A stretch of DNA of 64,000 bases from Neotamlana nanhaiensis (GCF_000943555.1 NZ_JTDV01000016.1:62001-126000), one strand, 5' to 3'; shown: positions 1 through 8,833, numbered from the stretch's first letter. Made by a program: numbers and translations. The notes: generated by a model not told the origin, from the sequence alone.

Positions 1-1
1 A

Positions 2-148
2 TTTTTAAAAGACGAACTGCATGTTAGTAGAGTTACCGCAGCAAGTTACCTAAATACTTTAGCAGATGATGGGGTGCTTATAAAAATGAAACAAGGCAAG
101 TTTAATTACTACATAAATTATAGGTTGGTTAAATTGTTTACTAATTAA
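2..148 (+). CDS. Fic family protein, C-terminal fragment (partial at window edge)
   Basis: An open frame enters from the left edge and stops at 148, giving the last 48 residues of a protein. It reads like the winged-helix tail of Fic-domain proteins: a Ser-Arg-x-Thr-Ala recognition-helix pattern, a Tyr-Leu-x-x-Leu helix, an Asp-Gly-(V/I)-Leu turn and a Tyr-Tyr-Ile-Asn strand. In that family this tail follows the AMP-transferring Fic core, which lies outside the window. The stop is only 7 bases before the HsdR start, so the two are probably co-transcribed; Fic genes are often found inside type I restriction loci. The family call rests on this short tail alone. Confidence 0.6.
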   Translation, partial: FLKDELHVSRVTAASYLNTLADDGVLIKMKQGKFNYYINYRLVKLFTN

Positions 149-155
149 TGTATAT

Positions 156-3100
156 ATGAGCAACTTTAACTTTTTAAAACCAGATTTTCCAAAGCTGTAT
201 AACGAAGCTGTAGTTGCAGAAAAATATACGTTAACCGAGCCTAAATATGCTGCATTATTATCTAGAACCGTTTTAGAGTTAGGCTTGCATTGGTTATATG
301 ATAATGATTTAGACTTTACAAAGCCTTATGATACTAAATTAGTGGCTTTACTTTTTCATTACGATTTTAAAAGTAGTGTAAAACCATCGTTGCATAAGGA
401 GTTAGACTTGGTAAGGCGTTTTGGAAACGATGGCGCACATGGTAATGCCGTATCTAAAACAAAAGCTATGGTTGCTTTAAAAGCAATTTTTAGTTTTTCG
501 GTGTATCTCGTAAAGTATTATGGCAATACCCCAGTTGAAATTCCAACTTTTAACGAAACTTATATACCTGTAAATAATCAGGCAACAGGTAACATTACAA
601 AAGCGCAGCTTAAAACATTAGCTGAAGAAAAGGAGGCTCAACTTAAACAATTAAGAGAAGAACAGGCTCAAAAAGAGGCTTTGTTAAAAGAAAACGAGCT
701 TTTAAAAAAGCAAGTACGTCAACAACAGCAGGAATTAGCTAAACGTAAAGAGAAACGCCAAAAGGAAGTTATTCCTGAACGCGATATTCCGCAGCTTACA
801 CCAGAGCTTGAAACACGAAAACTGTATATAGATGTGTTGCTAAAAGAAGCAGGTTGGCACACTTTAAAAAAAGGTATAGATATTGAATACCCTGTTACAG
901 GAATGCCAAAAAGCACCAATCCTTCAGGTACAGGCTATGTTGATTATGTGTTGTGGGATAATAATGGTTTACCGCTTGCAGTTATTGAGGCTAAACAAAG
1001 TTTACACGATGCCAGAAAAGGAAAACAACAAGCCCTTTTATATGCTAATTGTTTAGAGCAATCTACAGGACAACGTCCCATAATATTTTATTCAAATGGT
1101 TTCGATACGTATTTATGGGATGATTTGTTTTATCCAGAACGCGAAGTATTTGGGTTTTACACCAAAGAAGAGCTTCAGTTTTTAATACAGCAGCGTAAAA
1201 ACAGGAAAGATATTAGGCAGTATCAAGTAAATACACAAATTGCAGGACGCCCCTATCAGTTAGAAGCTATAAAACGTGTTTCAGAAACATTAGTTACAAC
1301 GTTTCAGAATACGTTAAAGGGCAAGCATAGAGAAGCACTTTTGGTTATGGCTACGGGAAGTGGAAAAACAAGAACTTCGGCAGCAATGGTAGATATGTTT
1401 ACCAAGTGCAATTGGGCAAAAAGGGTGCTGTTTTTAGCCGATAGAAATGCCTTGGTAACACAAGCTAAAAATGCTTTTAAAGAACATTTACCCCATTTAA
1501 GTGCTATAGATTTAACTAAAGAAAAAGAAGATAACAACACGAGGTTGGTGTTTTCTACATACCCTACTATAATGAATAAAATTGACAGCATTGTTGATGA
1601 TAATAGGTTTTATGGGGTAGGGCATTTTGATGTAATTATAATTGACGAAGCGCATAGATCGGTTTACCAAAAATATGGCGCTATATTTAATTATTTTGAT
1701 GCGATTTTAATTGGTTTAACAGCAACACCAAAAAAAGATATAGATCATAATACTTATGGGTTGTTTGGTATAGAAGATGATAACCCAACTTTTGCTTACG
1801 AGTTAAATCAAGCTGTAAAAGACGGTTATTTAGTGCCACCAAAAGCTAAAAAAGTACCTATACAATTTTTAGAAGAAGGTGTAAAATACAATCAACTTTC
1901 CGATCTAGATAAACGTAAATACGAAGAACAGTTTGGCAGTTTTGAAATAGAACCAGAAGATGATACGGCGCAAATTGATAAAAACCAGTTAAATAGTTTT
2001 CTTTTTAATACCAAAACCATTGATGTTGCCTTAGATTTTTTAATGAATGAAGGGATAAAGGTAAATGGAGGCGATAAACTTGGTAAAACTATTGTGTTTG
2101 CAAAAAACCATAGACATGCCCTTTATATTGAAGAACGATTCAATAAAAATTATCCAGAATATGGCGGTTCGTTTTTGCGGGTAATTGATAACTATGAAAC
2201 TAAAGCACAAGATTTACTTGACAAGTTTACAGACGATAAACAAGAAATAGATCCACAAATTGCTGTGTCTGTAGACATGATGGATACAGGTGTAGATGCT
2301 CCTAGAGTTGTAAATTTAGTGTTTTTTAAGTCTGTAAAATCGTATGCTAAGTATTGGCAAATGATTGGGCGAGGTACGCGATTAAGGCCAGATTTATTTG
2401 CTCCTGGAGAAGATAAGACCCATTTTTTAATATTCGATTTTTGCGGTAATTTCGAATTTTTTGATGAATTTCCAGATGGTGTAAAAACCAATAGTTCAAA
2501 AACTTTATCTCAAAAAATATTTGAAACTAAACTGCAAATAGCAATAGCATTAAGAAGTAGTAGCGAGTCCAGTGCTAACGAGGATGATTTAGCTAAAAAA
2601 TTTATTCACGAATTGCATGAGGCTATAAATACTTTAGATGAAACTCGTTTCGAAGTTAGAAAGTCGTTGCGCTATGTTAAGGATTATAAAAACATACAAC
2701 GTTGGCAAAATTTATCAATAGGCGATGTTTCAGATATTTGTACCCATTTATCGCATTTACCTATTATTAGTCAAAAAGAAGATGAATTAGCTAAGCGTTT
2801 CGATGTCTTAGTATTAAGGTTGCAACAGGCAGTAATTTTAAAATCTAAGGCTGTTACAGGACTAACAACAACTATTTACGGTATAGGAGAGCAATTATTT
2901 AAAAAAAGAAATATACCAGCTGTAGCCAATAAGTTAGAAGTTATTAATCAAATTAAAAACGCCACATTCTGGAAAGAAGCTGGTGTTGTTCAAATAGAAC
3001 ATGTTAGAACAGAGTTAAGAGACTTGGTTAAGTTTATTGATAAAGAAGATGTAAAGCCAGTATATACAGATTTTCAAGATACCTTACTTTATGATAAAGT

Positions 3101-3599
3101 TGAAGAAAAGGATATAATGGCATCTTATGCTAATTTACAAACCTACAGGGATAGAATTGAAGTTTTTATACGAAAGCATAAATCCCACTTAGTTGTTAAT
3201 AAGTTGCATAATAATATTCCTATAACGCAAAAAGAGTTAGCGTTGTTAGAGTCTTTCTTATATGACGGCACAAATAGTACTAAGGACGATTATAAAGGTA
3301 AAATAGGAGATATGCCGCTAGGTAGTTTTATTAGAAGTGTAGTGGGTTTAAACATAAGTGTGGTAAATCAGCTATTTGCCGATTTTATAAATAACGAAAA
3401 TTTAAAAGCTGCGCAAATTACTTTTATTAATACTTTAATCAACTATTTAAACGTAAATGGTACACTAGACAAATCGTTATTAGTAAAACCGCCCTTTAAT
3501 GAATCACATGACTCTGGAATTATAGGTGTTTTTGAAGATGAACACGATGTTAGGCAAATTATTTCAATTATAGATAATGTTAATGATAATGCAGGGTAG
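156..3599 (+). CDS. hsdR: Type I restriction enzyme R subunit (HsdR), DUF4145-type N-terminus
   Basis: This 1147-residue protein is the ATP-dependent translocase and nuclease subunit of a type I restriction system. An N-terminal DUF4145-like helical domain (about 14-120) is followed by a charged coiled coil (about 148-204). The HsdR nuclease core comes next, with Asp263 and Glu278-Ala-Lys280. The SF2 motor shows Walker A ATGSGKT (399-405), DEAH (497-500), a TATP motif near 521-525 and QMIGRGTR (735-742). Every motif looks intact, so the subunit is probably active. The methylase (hsdM) and specificity (hsdS) genes are not in the window; if present they lie to the left. The Fic fragment is 7 bases upstream and the DUF5655 gene 28 bases downstream, consistent with one operon. 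Confidence 0.93.
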   Translation: MSNFNFLKPDFPKLYNEAVVAEKYTLTEPKYAALLSRTVLELGLHWLYDNDLDFTKPYDTKLVALLFHYDFKSSVKPSLHKELDLVRRFGNDGAHGNAVSKTKAMVALKAIFSFSVYLVKYYGNTPVEIPTFNETYIPVNNQATGNITKAQLKTLAEEKEAQLKQLREEQAQKEALLKENELLKKQVRQQQQELAKRKEKRQKEVIPERDIPQLTPELETRKLYIDVLLKEAGWHTLKKGIDIEYPVTGMPKSTNPSGTGYVDYVLWDNNGLPLAVIEAKQSLHDARKGKQQALLYANCLEQSTGQRPIIFYSNGFDTYLWDDLFYPEREVFGFYTKEELQFLIQQRKNRKDIRQYQVNTQIAGRPYQLEAIKRVSETLVTTFQNTLKGKHREALLVMATGSGKTRTSAAMVDMFTKCNWAKRVLFLADRNALVTQAKNAFKEHLPHLSAIDLTKEKEDNNTRLVFSTYPTIMNKIDSIVDDNRFYGVGHFDVIIIDEAHRSVYQKYGAIFNYFDAILIGLTATPKKDIDHNTYGLFGIEDDNPTFAYELNQAVKDGYLVPPKAKKVPIQFLEEGVKYNQLSDLDKRKYEEQFGSFEIEPEDDTAQIDKNQLNSFLFNTKTIDVALDFLMNEGIKVNGGDKLGKTIVFAKNHRHALYIEERFNKNYPEYGGSFLRVIDNYETKAQDLLDKFTDDKQEIDPQIAVSVDMMDTGVDAPRVVNLVFFKSVKSYAKYWQMIGRGTRLRPDLFAPGEDKTHFLIFDFCGNFEFFDEFPDGVKTNSSKTLSQKIFETKLQIAIALRSSSESSANEDDLAKKFIHELHEAINTLDETRFEVRKSLRYVKDYKNIQRWQNLSIGDVSDICTHLSHLPIISQKEDELAKRFDVLVLRLQQAVILKSKAVTGLTTTIYGIGEQLFKKRNIPAVANKLEVINQIKNATFWKEAGVVQIEHVRTELRDLVKFIDKEDVKPVYTDFQDTLLYDKVEEKDIMASYANLQTYRDRIEVFIRKHKSHLVVNKLHNNIPITQKELALLESFLYDGTNSTKDDYKGKIGDMPLGSFIRSVVGLNISVVNQLFADFINNENLKAAQITFINTLINYLNVNGTLDKSLLVKPPFNESHDSGIIGVFEDEHDVRQIISIIDNVNDNAG

Positions 3600-3627
3600 C
3601 ATTGTAGGCTGTTAATTAAAGTTAGTT

Positions 3628-4590
3628 ATGGAATTATTTAATTTAAAGAAAGATAAAGTAGAGAAAATAGATGTAAAATCTTTTAAACTCGAAAAAGAAA
3701 TTCAAGATTTAGTTGAAAATAATTTAGAAACAATTTTTCAGCTACAACTAGTAAAATCGGAATTTACTGTTGGTAATTACAGAATAGACTCGTTATGTTT
3801 TGATTCTGATAACAATGCTTTTGTAATTATAGAATATAAAAAAGGAGCAAGTTATTCGGTTATAGATCAGGGGTATACTTATTTGCAATTGTTGCTTAAT
3901 AACAAGTCAGATTTCGTTTTAGCGCTATCTCAGTATCAGAACAAAGTTTTAAAAACTAGTGATGTCGATTGGAGTCAATCAAAAATAGTTTTTGTTTCTC
4001 CTTCGTTTAATGCTTACCAAAAGGATAGTGTAAATTTTAAAAATTTGCCTTTCGAGCTCTGGGAAATTAAGCGTTTTGGTAACGATATTATTGTTTTAGA
4101 TAAACATGAAATAAGTTCTAAAGAGAGTATATCTTCGTTATCTACGTCTAGCACACAAAATATTATTACTTCAGTAAATAAAGAAGTTGTAGTGTATGGA
4201 GAGGAACATCACGTTTCACCCGAAAATAATCAGATTTATAATATTTGGTTAGAATTAAAAGAACGTTTTTTCGAATTGGGAGAGGTAAGTTTAAATCCAA
4301 AAAAGCATTATATAAGTTTAGTAAACGATAATAATAAAGCTATTTGTTTTTTAAATTTTAGAAAGACTAAAATAATTTTAGATGTTCCCAGAGGTAACAT
4401 TAACACCGATGGAAGTACTTCAAAAGAATACTTTACTTTTGATGACCCCAAAAAAATCGCTAAGGAACATTCTTGGGAATGGAAGAGAGGTACCAAAGGA
4501 ACAGTTTATAAAATTGAGGTTTCTAAAGGAGTTGATTTAGACTATGTAATGTTTTTAGTCAAGCAGAAATTTAAAAGTTTAAATAATTAG
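3628..4590 (+). CDS. DUF5655 domain protein with PD-(D/E)XK nuclease-like N-terminal half
   Basis: This 320-residue protein appears to have two parts. The first half (about 20-150) carries Asp54 in an Arg-Ile-Asp-Ser strand and a Glu69-Tyr-Lys71 strand. That is the arrangement of a PD-(D/E)XK nuclease, as in DUF91/NucS-like proteins. A serine-rich linker follows near 165-185. The second half (about 200-318) matches the DUF5655 pattern seen in my memory of the family. It lies 28 bases after hsdR on the same strand and ends at a hairpin, so it is probably the last gene of the defence operon. A nuclease or restriction-accessory role is an inference from fold motifs and position. Confidence 0.7.
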   Translation: MELFNLKKDKVEKIDVKSFKLEKEIQDLVENNLETIFQLQLVKSEFTVGNYRIDSLCFDSDNNAFVIIEYKKGASYSVIDQGYTYLQLLLNNKSDFVLALSQYQNKVLKTSDVDWSQSKIVFVSPSFNAYQKDSVNFKNLPFELWEIKRFGNDIIVLDKHEISSKESISSLSTSSTQNIITSVNKEVVVYGEEHHVSPENNQIYNIWLELKERFFELGEVSLNPKKHYISLVNDNNKAICFLNFRKTKIILDVPRGNINTDGSTSKEYFTFDDPKKIAKEHSWEWKRGTKGTVYKIEVSKGVDLDYVMFLVKQKFKSLNN

Positions 4591-4599
4591 GCTTTAAAA

Positions 4600-4625
4600 A
4601 AGGTTTCAATAAAACCGCTTTTTCA
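4600..4625 (+). terminator. Weak terminator hairpin after the DUF5655 gene
   Basis: GGTTT (4602-4606) pairs with AAACC (4612-4616) around a five-base loop, with an A-run before it and a short T-run at 4619-4623. The stem is short, so this is a weak candidate. Confidence 0.35.
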
Positions 4626-4682
4626 TTAAACAAATGTTAATCAGATAGATAGGTCGGTCGCGTAGAGCCCAGCCTGAGGAGC

Positions 4683-4714
4683 AAAAAGCCTAACAGAAAT
4701 GTTGGGCTTTTTTT
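4683..4714. terminator. Strong bidirectional terminator between convergent genes
   Basis: A 13-pair stem (4683-4695 with 4700-4712, one G-U pair) closes a GAAA loop. A-runs and T-runs flank it on both sides. It sits between the 3' ends of the plus-strand defence operon and the minus-strand ArsC/Spx-like gene, so it can serve either strand. Confidence 0.85.
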
Positions 4715-4717
4715 ATT

Positions 4718-5068
4718 TTAACTCATTACTGTTTTTAACGCTTCAATAACTTTTTTAGAACTTCCAATAAATATTTTGTCTTCCAAAACAATTACTGGTC
4801 TACTTAAAAAAGTGTAATGCTCTAAAATGTAGTTTTTGTAATCGCGCTCGGATAAATCTTGGTTTTTTAAATCCATTTCTTTGTAGAGCTTTGCTCGTTT
4901 GCTAAATAAAGCTTCATAACTTCCCGAAAGCGCTTTCATTTCCTCAATTTGCTTCACTGTTATAGGCTCGCTTTTTATGTCTTGTAATATAAAGTTCTCA
5001 GATAAATTAAGATCTTTTAAAATTCTAGTACAAGTATTACAGGTTTTTAAATAATAGACTTTTTTCAT
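4718..5068 (-). CDS. ArsC/Spx family thioredoxin-fold protein
   Basis: This 116-residue protein has the usual ArsC/Spx length and layout. A Cys10-x-x-Cys13 motif ends the first strand, and an Arg90-Pro pair precedes the penultimate strand, where glutaredoxin-like arsenate reductases place their substrate-binding arginine. The CxxC form is more typical of Spx/YffB-like members than of classical ArsC, so arsenate reductase activity is not assured. It stands alone with no ars genes nearby. It diverges from the DinB-like gene across a 55-base gap that contains a candidate promoter for it. The cytoplasmic location is inferred from the lack of a signal peptide. Confidence 0.8.
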   Translation of the reverse strand: MKKVYYLKTCNTCTRILKDLNLSENFILQDIKSEPITVKQIEEMKALSGSYEALFSKRAKLYKEMDLKNQDLSERDYKNYILEHYTFLSRPVIVLEDKIFIGSSKKVIEALKTVMS

Positions 5069-5110
5069 GTTTGTTTTATTTTGAACAGTAAATTAGCGGT
5101 ATATTTAAAC

Positions 5111-5118
5111 CAAAAATA
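5111..5118 (-). promoter_or_regulatory. Candidate -7 promoter box for the ArsC/Spx-like gene
   Basis: On the minus strand this reads TATTTTTG, matching the Bacteroidota -7 consensus TAnnTTTG. It lies about 43 bases before the ATG. No clear -33 TTTG was found at normal spacing. Confidence 0.4.
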
Positions 5119-5123
5119 AACAA

Positions 5124-5588
5124 ATGGATTTCGTATTTAAAGTTTTAAATAACACACGTGGTATTTTTAAAAAAATTATAGAAGAAAACACACTTGAAGA
5201 TTTAAATAAAATACCAGAAGGTTTTAATAATAATGTTATCTGGAATATTGCCCACATTATTGTAACAGAGCAATTGTTGGTTTATAAATTATCTGGTTTA
5301 GAGGTTTCTGTTTCAAATGAGATGATAAACAAATACCGTAAAGATACAAAACCTGACGGTGCTATTTCGCAACATGAAGTTAACGAGATTAAAAACTTAT
5401 TAATTTCAACTATACAAAATACCGAAGCCAATTATAAGGCTGGTGTGTTTAAAACGTTTAATGAGTATACCGTGTCTACAACAGGAAACACCTTAACCAA
5501 AATAGAAGACGCTTTACAATTTGCTGCTGTTCACGAAGGATTGCATTATGGGTACATTTTGGCGCTATTAAAGGCTGTTAAAAGCTAA
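5124..5588 (+). CDS. DinB family (four-helix metal-binding) protein
   Basis: This 154-residue protein has the DinB/YfiT-like layout. Three histidines sit where the family binds its metal: His44 in a Trp-Asn-x-Ala-His pattern at the end of the second helix, and His137 and His141 in an HEGLH motif in the last helix. Members include bacillithiol- and mycothiol-dependent transferases and many proteins of unknown role, so the reaction cannot be named. The start ATG follows an A-rich leader. Its 3' end overlaps the convergent DUF3298-like gene by 21 bases. Confidence 0.8.
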   Translation: MDFVFKVLNNTRGIFKKIIEENTLEDLNKIPEGFNNNVIWNIAHIIVTEQLLVYKLSGLEVSVSNEMINKYRKDTKPDGAISQHEVNEIKNLLISTIQNTEANYKAGVFKTFNEYTVSTTGNTLTKIEDALQFAAVHEGLHYGYILALLKAVKS

Positions 5589-6293
5589 ATACGGCGCTGC
5601 GTCCTTAAAAGGTATTACAAACTCAATTATTCCTGTTGAGTACGGAGCGATTTCGTAAGTATTGTATAATAAAACGATGCCTTCGCTATTATAGGCAATG
5701 TTTTTTGGGAGGTTGAATTCTGTAGGTTCAAATAAAATGTTTTTATCATCTAAATTTTTATCGAAAAACATTTTTGCTAGAGTTTTAAAACCGTCAAAAT
5801 CGCTAAATAAATCAGAAGTGGCGATTGAGTTGCCCGTAGTGGTGTCGAAGTTTTTAAATACTATATGAGTAAGCCCATGTGCACCACCGGTATAAGCGTA
5901 AGTAGTAATAGCAATTGAAGCTAATTCGGGAGATTGATACATCACTTCAGCGTCTATTTGAGTTTCCCATGGTGGGGTGGCTTCTTTTACTTCATCAGAA
6001 AAAGCATTGTAGGCTTGGTTAAATAAGGCTATGCTTTCTTCTACAGATTTTGATTTAGGAGTTTCTGTATTACCTATATGTAATGCATTTATAAGAGCTG
6101 CGTTAAGTTGGTTGTTTATTTTTAATGCAATTTTTGAATCGCCTATAGCTTTAATTGTATTTATTTCTACAAGCTTGTTGTGTTCAATATTTATACTAAT
6201 TTCATTAAATTCGATAGGTGTTGATTCTTCTTTACAATTAAAAAAAGAACTGATAAAAAAGAATATAACGAGGTAGTGGCTAAGTTGTTTCAT
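5568..6293 (-). CDS. DUF3298/DUF4163-type lipoprotein
   Basis: From the ATG at 6293 the product is 241 residues. A hydrophobic leader ends in a Phe-Phe-Asn-Cys lipobox near residue 19, so it is probably lipid-anchored in the envelope. The middle contains a Thr-Tyr-Ala-Tyr-Thr-Gly-Gly-Ala-His-Gly pattern, which I associate with the DUF4163/DUF3298 pair found in RsiV-like and PdaC-like proteins. An in-frame ATG at 6329 would place the start inside a terminator hairpin and would spoil the leader peptide, so I prefer 6293. The exact function is unknown. A lysozyme- or glycan-interacting role is known for relatives but not shown here. Confidence 0.78.
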   Translation of the reverse strand: MKQLSHYLVIFFFISSFFNCKEESTPIEFNEISINIEHNKLVEINTIKAIGDSKIALKINNQLNAALINALHIGNTETPKSKSVEESIALFNQAYNAFSDEVKEATPPWETQIDAEVMYQSPELASIAITTYAYTGGAHGLTHIVFKNFDTTTGNSIATSDLFSDFDGFKTLAKMFFDKNLDDKNILFEPTEFNLPKNIAYNSEGIVLLYNTYEIAPYSTGIIEFVIPFKDAAPYLAFNSL

Positions 6294-6319
6294 GAAGCAT
6301 TTTAATACCTTTAAAAATA

Positions 6320-6357
6320 AAAAATGCAATTAATACAGCCTATTAATTGCAAAAAAC
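6320..6357 (-). terminator. Terminator of the outer-membrane protein gene
   Basis: A perfect 11-pair stem, TGCAATTAATA (6325-6335) with TATTAATTGCA (6341-6351), surrounds the loop CAGCC. On the minus strand it is followed by a T-rich tract, as expected at the end of the gene to its right. Confidence 0.75.
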
Positions 6358-6382
6358 TTAACAATATTTTAAAAATTGAAAA

Positions 6383-7213
6383 TTAATTAAGGTAATAAAC
6401 GTAACCAACATTAAACCAAACCAACCAATCGTTGTGTTTATTAAATTTAAGTTCGTGGTTTAGCCCATCAACCCAATCGCTAAAGTAATACTGCCATCTA
6501 AGATCTAAAAGTAAATCAGATAGTTTCGTTAATTTATAACGCACGCCAACACTTGCAACTGCAGACCATGCAGAAAACGAAGAAGTATCAATTGGATATT
6601 CACGAGTAGTTCCGCCATCTAACGGTGGTAAATAACTTTGATCTTTGTACCAGGGCGAGTAAATATTATCTTCGTTATAAATATTACCATCTCCAAAGGT
6701 AGTTGTTGCTTTTGGAGAACTGCAGGTATAGTGCACTCCTAAACTAATATACGGTGCAAATTTATAAGCAAATCCTTGAAAATCTCGAATACTTAACGGG
6801 AAATATTCAAGTTGCGTACCAATATCTAAATTACTTGCAATACCACTATGTGCTCTAAGTCTATCTGCATCTAACGACGTTCTGTTGGCATCAACCCATT
6901 TTCCAAAGTGATTTAATTTAGTGCGGTTGTACGAAAGTTCGTTTCGCAATTTAAAATGGTCGTTAAAATAAGTATCGGTTGTATAGCAGTTACAATCAGC
7001 TCTATATGCGAAGTTTATATAGTGAATTAAACCAATTCCAAAACCTGTATTGCCAAAATTAGTTTCGTTTTCATCTCTGCCACCAAAGTCTGATCGGAAT
7101 TGAACTGGACCAGCAACAACACCAATTTCATGAGAAAAGCCTAATTGAGCCTTTACAGTTTGTATTGAAACAAACAGCAGGAATAAAGAAACTAAGTGTT
7201 TCAAGTTAAGCAT
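6383..7213 (-). CDS. Outer-membrane beta-barrel-like secreted protein
   Basis: This 276-residue protein starts with a signal peptide ending in Val-Lys-Ala-Gln, typical for exported Flavobacteriaceae proteins. The rest alternates polar and aromatic residues and ends in Tyr-Val-Tyr-Tyr-Leu-Asn, consistent with an outer-membrane barrel of perhaps ten to twelve strands. It resembles a family often found in flavobacterial genomes (I recall the name THC0290_0291, not checked). It diverges from the glutamate dehydrogenase gene and has its own well-formed promoter. No function is established. Confidence 0.7.
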   Translation of the reverse strand: MLNLKHLVSLFLLFVSIQTVKAQLGFSHEIGVVAGPVQFRSDFGGRDENETNFGNTGFGIGLIHYINFAYRADCNCYTTDTYFNDHFKLRNELSYNRTKLNHFGKWVDANRTSLDADRLRAHSGIASNLDIGTQLEYFPLSIRDFQGFAYKFAPYISLGVHYTCSSPKATTTFGDGNIYNEDNIYSPWYKDQSYLPPLDGGTTREYPIDTSSFSAWSAVASVGVRYKLTKLSDLLLDLRWQYYFSDWVDGLNHELKFNKHNDWLVWFNVGYVYYLN

Positions 7214-7250
7214 AATAAGGTTTGTTTTTCTTGAGGCAAATTAATGTTCA

Positions 7251-7281
7251 CAAATATATAAAAACTGCGATAACAAACAAA
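7251..7281 (-). promoter_or_regulatory. Promoter of the outer-membrane protein gene
   Basis: On the minus strand TTTG (7281-7278) is followed after 19 bases by TATATTTG (7258-7251). Both elements and the spacing fit the Bacteroidota primary sigma consensus. The start codon is about 38 bases downstream. Confidence 0.7.
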
Positions 7282-7359
7282 TAATATTAGTTAAGAGGGA
7301 ATTTGTGATTTTTTTATTGCGAAATTATAAAAACATCAACGTTTAAATTATAGATATCG

Positions 7360-7367
7360 TATATTTG
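7360..7367 (+). promoter_or_regulatory. Candidate -7 promoter box for gdhA
   Basis: TATATTTG matches TAnnTTTG exactly. It would start transcription near 7374, some 40 bases before the ATG at 7417. A -33 TTTG is not evident. Confidence 0.5.
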
Positions 7368-7416
7368 TGGCGAAAAATTATTATTTTAATAAATTAGCAT
7401 TGCAATACTATTGTAT

Positions 7417-8760
7417 ATGAAAAAAAACATTGAAGAATTTTTAGATCTTGTAAAACAGAGGAATGGTCATGAACCAGAATTTTTGCAAGCTGTAGAGGAA
7501 GTTGCCGAAACGGTAATTCCTTATATTGTTAAACACGACATATATTATGGTAAAAATATTTTACTGCGAATGGTTGAACCCGAACGATTAATTTCGTTTA
7601 GAGTTTCATGGGTGGATGATAGCGGTGAAATTCAAGTAAACCGCGGATATCGTATACAAATGAACTCTGCTATTGGCCCATATAAGGGTGGTTTGCGTTT
7701 TCATCCAACTGTAAATGCTAGTATTTTAAAATTTTTAGCCTTCGAGCAAGTTTTTAAAAACTCGTTAACAACATTACCAATGGGTGGTGGCAAAGGAGGT
7801 AGTGATTTCGATCCTAAAGGAAAAAGTGATAACGAAATTATGCGTTTTTGTCATGCTTTTATGAGTGAACTATTTAGGCATATTGGACCAAATACTGATG
7901 TTCCTGCGGGAGATATTGGTGTTGGTGCACGCGAAATTGGTTTCCTTTTTGGTATGTATAAAAAATTGCGTAACGAATTTACCGGAGTATTAACAGGTAA
8001 AGGATTATCGTGGGGTGGTTCTCTAATTCGTCCAGAAGCAACAGGTTACGGTACGGTGTATTTTGCAGAAAGTATGTTAAACACAAAAAATGAATCTGTA
8101 AAAGGTAAAACCGTTGTAATTTCTGGGTCGGGTAACGTGGCTCAATTTGCCGCCGAAAAAGTATTGCAATTAGGAGGAAAGGTAGTAACCTTATCTGATT
8201 CTTCGGGGTATATTTACCATGAAGGAGGTATTGATGAAGCCAAACTTAAGTTTGTAATGGAGCTAAAAAATGTTAAACGTGGTAGGATTAACGAATATCT
8301 CAAGCAATATCCAAATGCAAAGTTTGTTTCTGGAAAAACACCATGGGAAGTGCCTTGCGATATCGCGTTACCTTGTGCAACCCAAAACGAATTAAACGAG
8401 AAAAATGCCAAAACACTTTTACAAAATGGTTGTATTTGTGTTAGCGAAGGTGCGAATATGCCATCTACTAAAGGTGCCATTTCCGCTTTTCATGATGCTA
8501 AAATTTTATTTGCGCCAGGAAAAGCATCAAACGCTGGTGGTGTAGCTACATCTGGTTTAGAAATGTCGCAAAATTCGTTAAGAATTAGTTGGACGCGTAA
8601 AGAAGTAGACGATCGTTTAAAAGGTATTATGAAAAATATTCACGATTCTTGTATTGAATATGGAACCGAGGATGATGGTTATATTAATTACGTAAAAGGT
8701 GCCAATATTGCTGGCTTTGTAAAAGTTGCCGATGCCATGTTAGCCCAAGGTATTGTTTAA
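7417..8760 (+). CDS. gdhA: NADP-specific glutamate dehydrogenase
   Basis: This 447-residue cytoplasmic enzyme catalyses the reversible reductive amination of 2-oxoglutarate to glutamate with NADPH. It follows E. coli GdhA closely through the whole length, including the glutamate-binding stretch around MGGGKGGSDFDPKGK, the VPAGDIGVG aspartate loop, the Rossmann GSGNVAQ motif and the C-terminal GANIAGFVKVADAML tail. Starting at ATG 7417 aligns the N-terminus with the family; an in-frame TTG two codons upstream is possible but unneeded. The gene is monocistronic: a TAnnTTTG box precedes it and a strong hairpin follows. It is probably the main ammonium-assimilating dehydrogenase, though regulation cannot be read from the sequence. 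Confidence 0.97.
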   Translation: MKKNIEEFLDLVKQRNGHEPEFLQAVEEVAETVIPYIVKHDIYYGKNILLRMVEPERLISFRVSWVDDSGEIQVNRGYRIQMNSAIGPYKGGLRFHPTVNASILKFLAFEQVFKNSLTTLPMGGGKGGSDFDPKGKSDNEIMRFCHAFMSELFRHIGPNTDVPAGDIGVGAREIGFLFGMYKKLRNEFTGVLTGKGLSWGGSLIRPEATGYGTVYFAESMLNTKNESVKGKTVVISGSGNVAQFAAEKVLQLGGKVVTLSDSSGYIYHEGGIDEAKLKFVMELKNVKRGRINEYLKQYPNAKFVSGKTPWEVPCDIALPCATQNELNEKNAKTLLQNGCICVSEGANMPSTKGAISAFHDAKILFAPGKASNAGGVATSGLEMSQNSLRISWTRKEVDDRLKGIMKNIHDSCIEYGTEDDGYINYVKGANIAGFVKVADAMLAQGIV

Positions 8761-8778
8761 AAATACTTTATTTCATAA

Positions 8779-8812
8779 AAAAAAGCTTCACTTTTACTGG
8801 TGAAGCTTTTTT
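8779..8812. terminator. Bidirectional terminator between gdhA and the M23 peptidase gene
   Basis: A 13-pair stem (8779-8791 with 8800-8812) closes an eight-base loop and is flanked by A- and T-runs. It serves both converging genes. Confidence 0.88.
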
Positions 8813-8833
8813 GGTTTTACGTGCTTATGCTAT

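Noticed and set aside
719-2491. Several antisense frames inside hsdR
   Set aside because: They are opposite the HsdR catalytic domains, show no family features and follow from the AT-rich codon pattern of the real gene.
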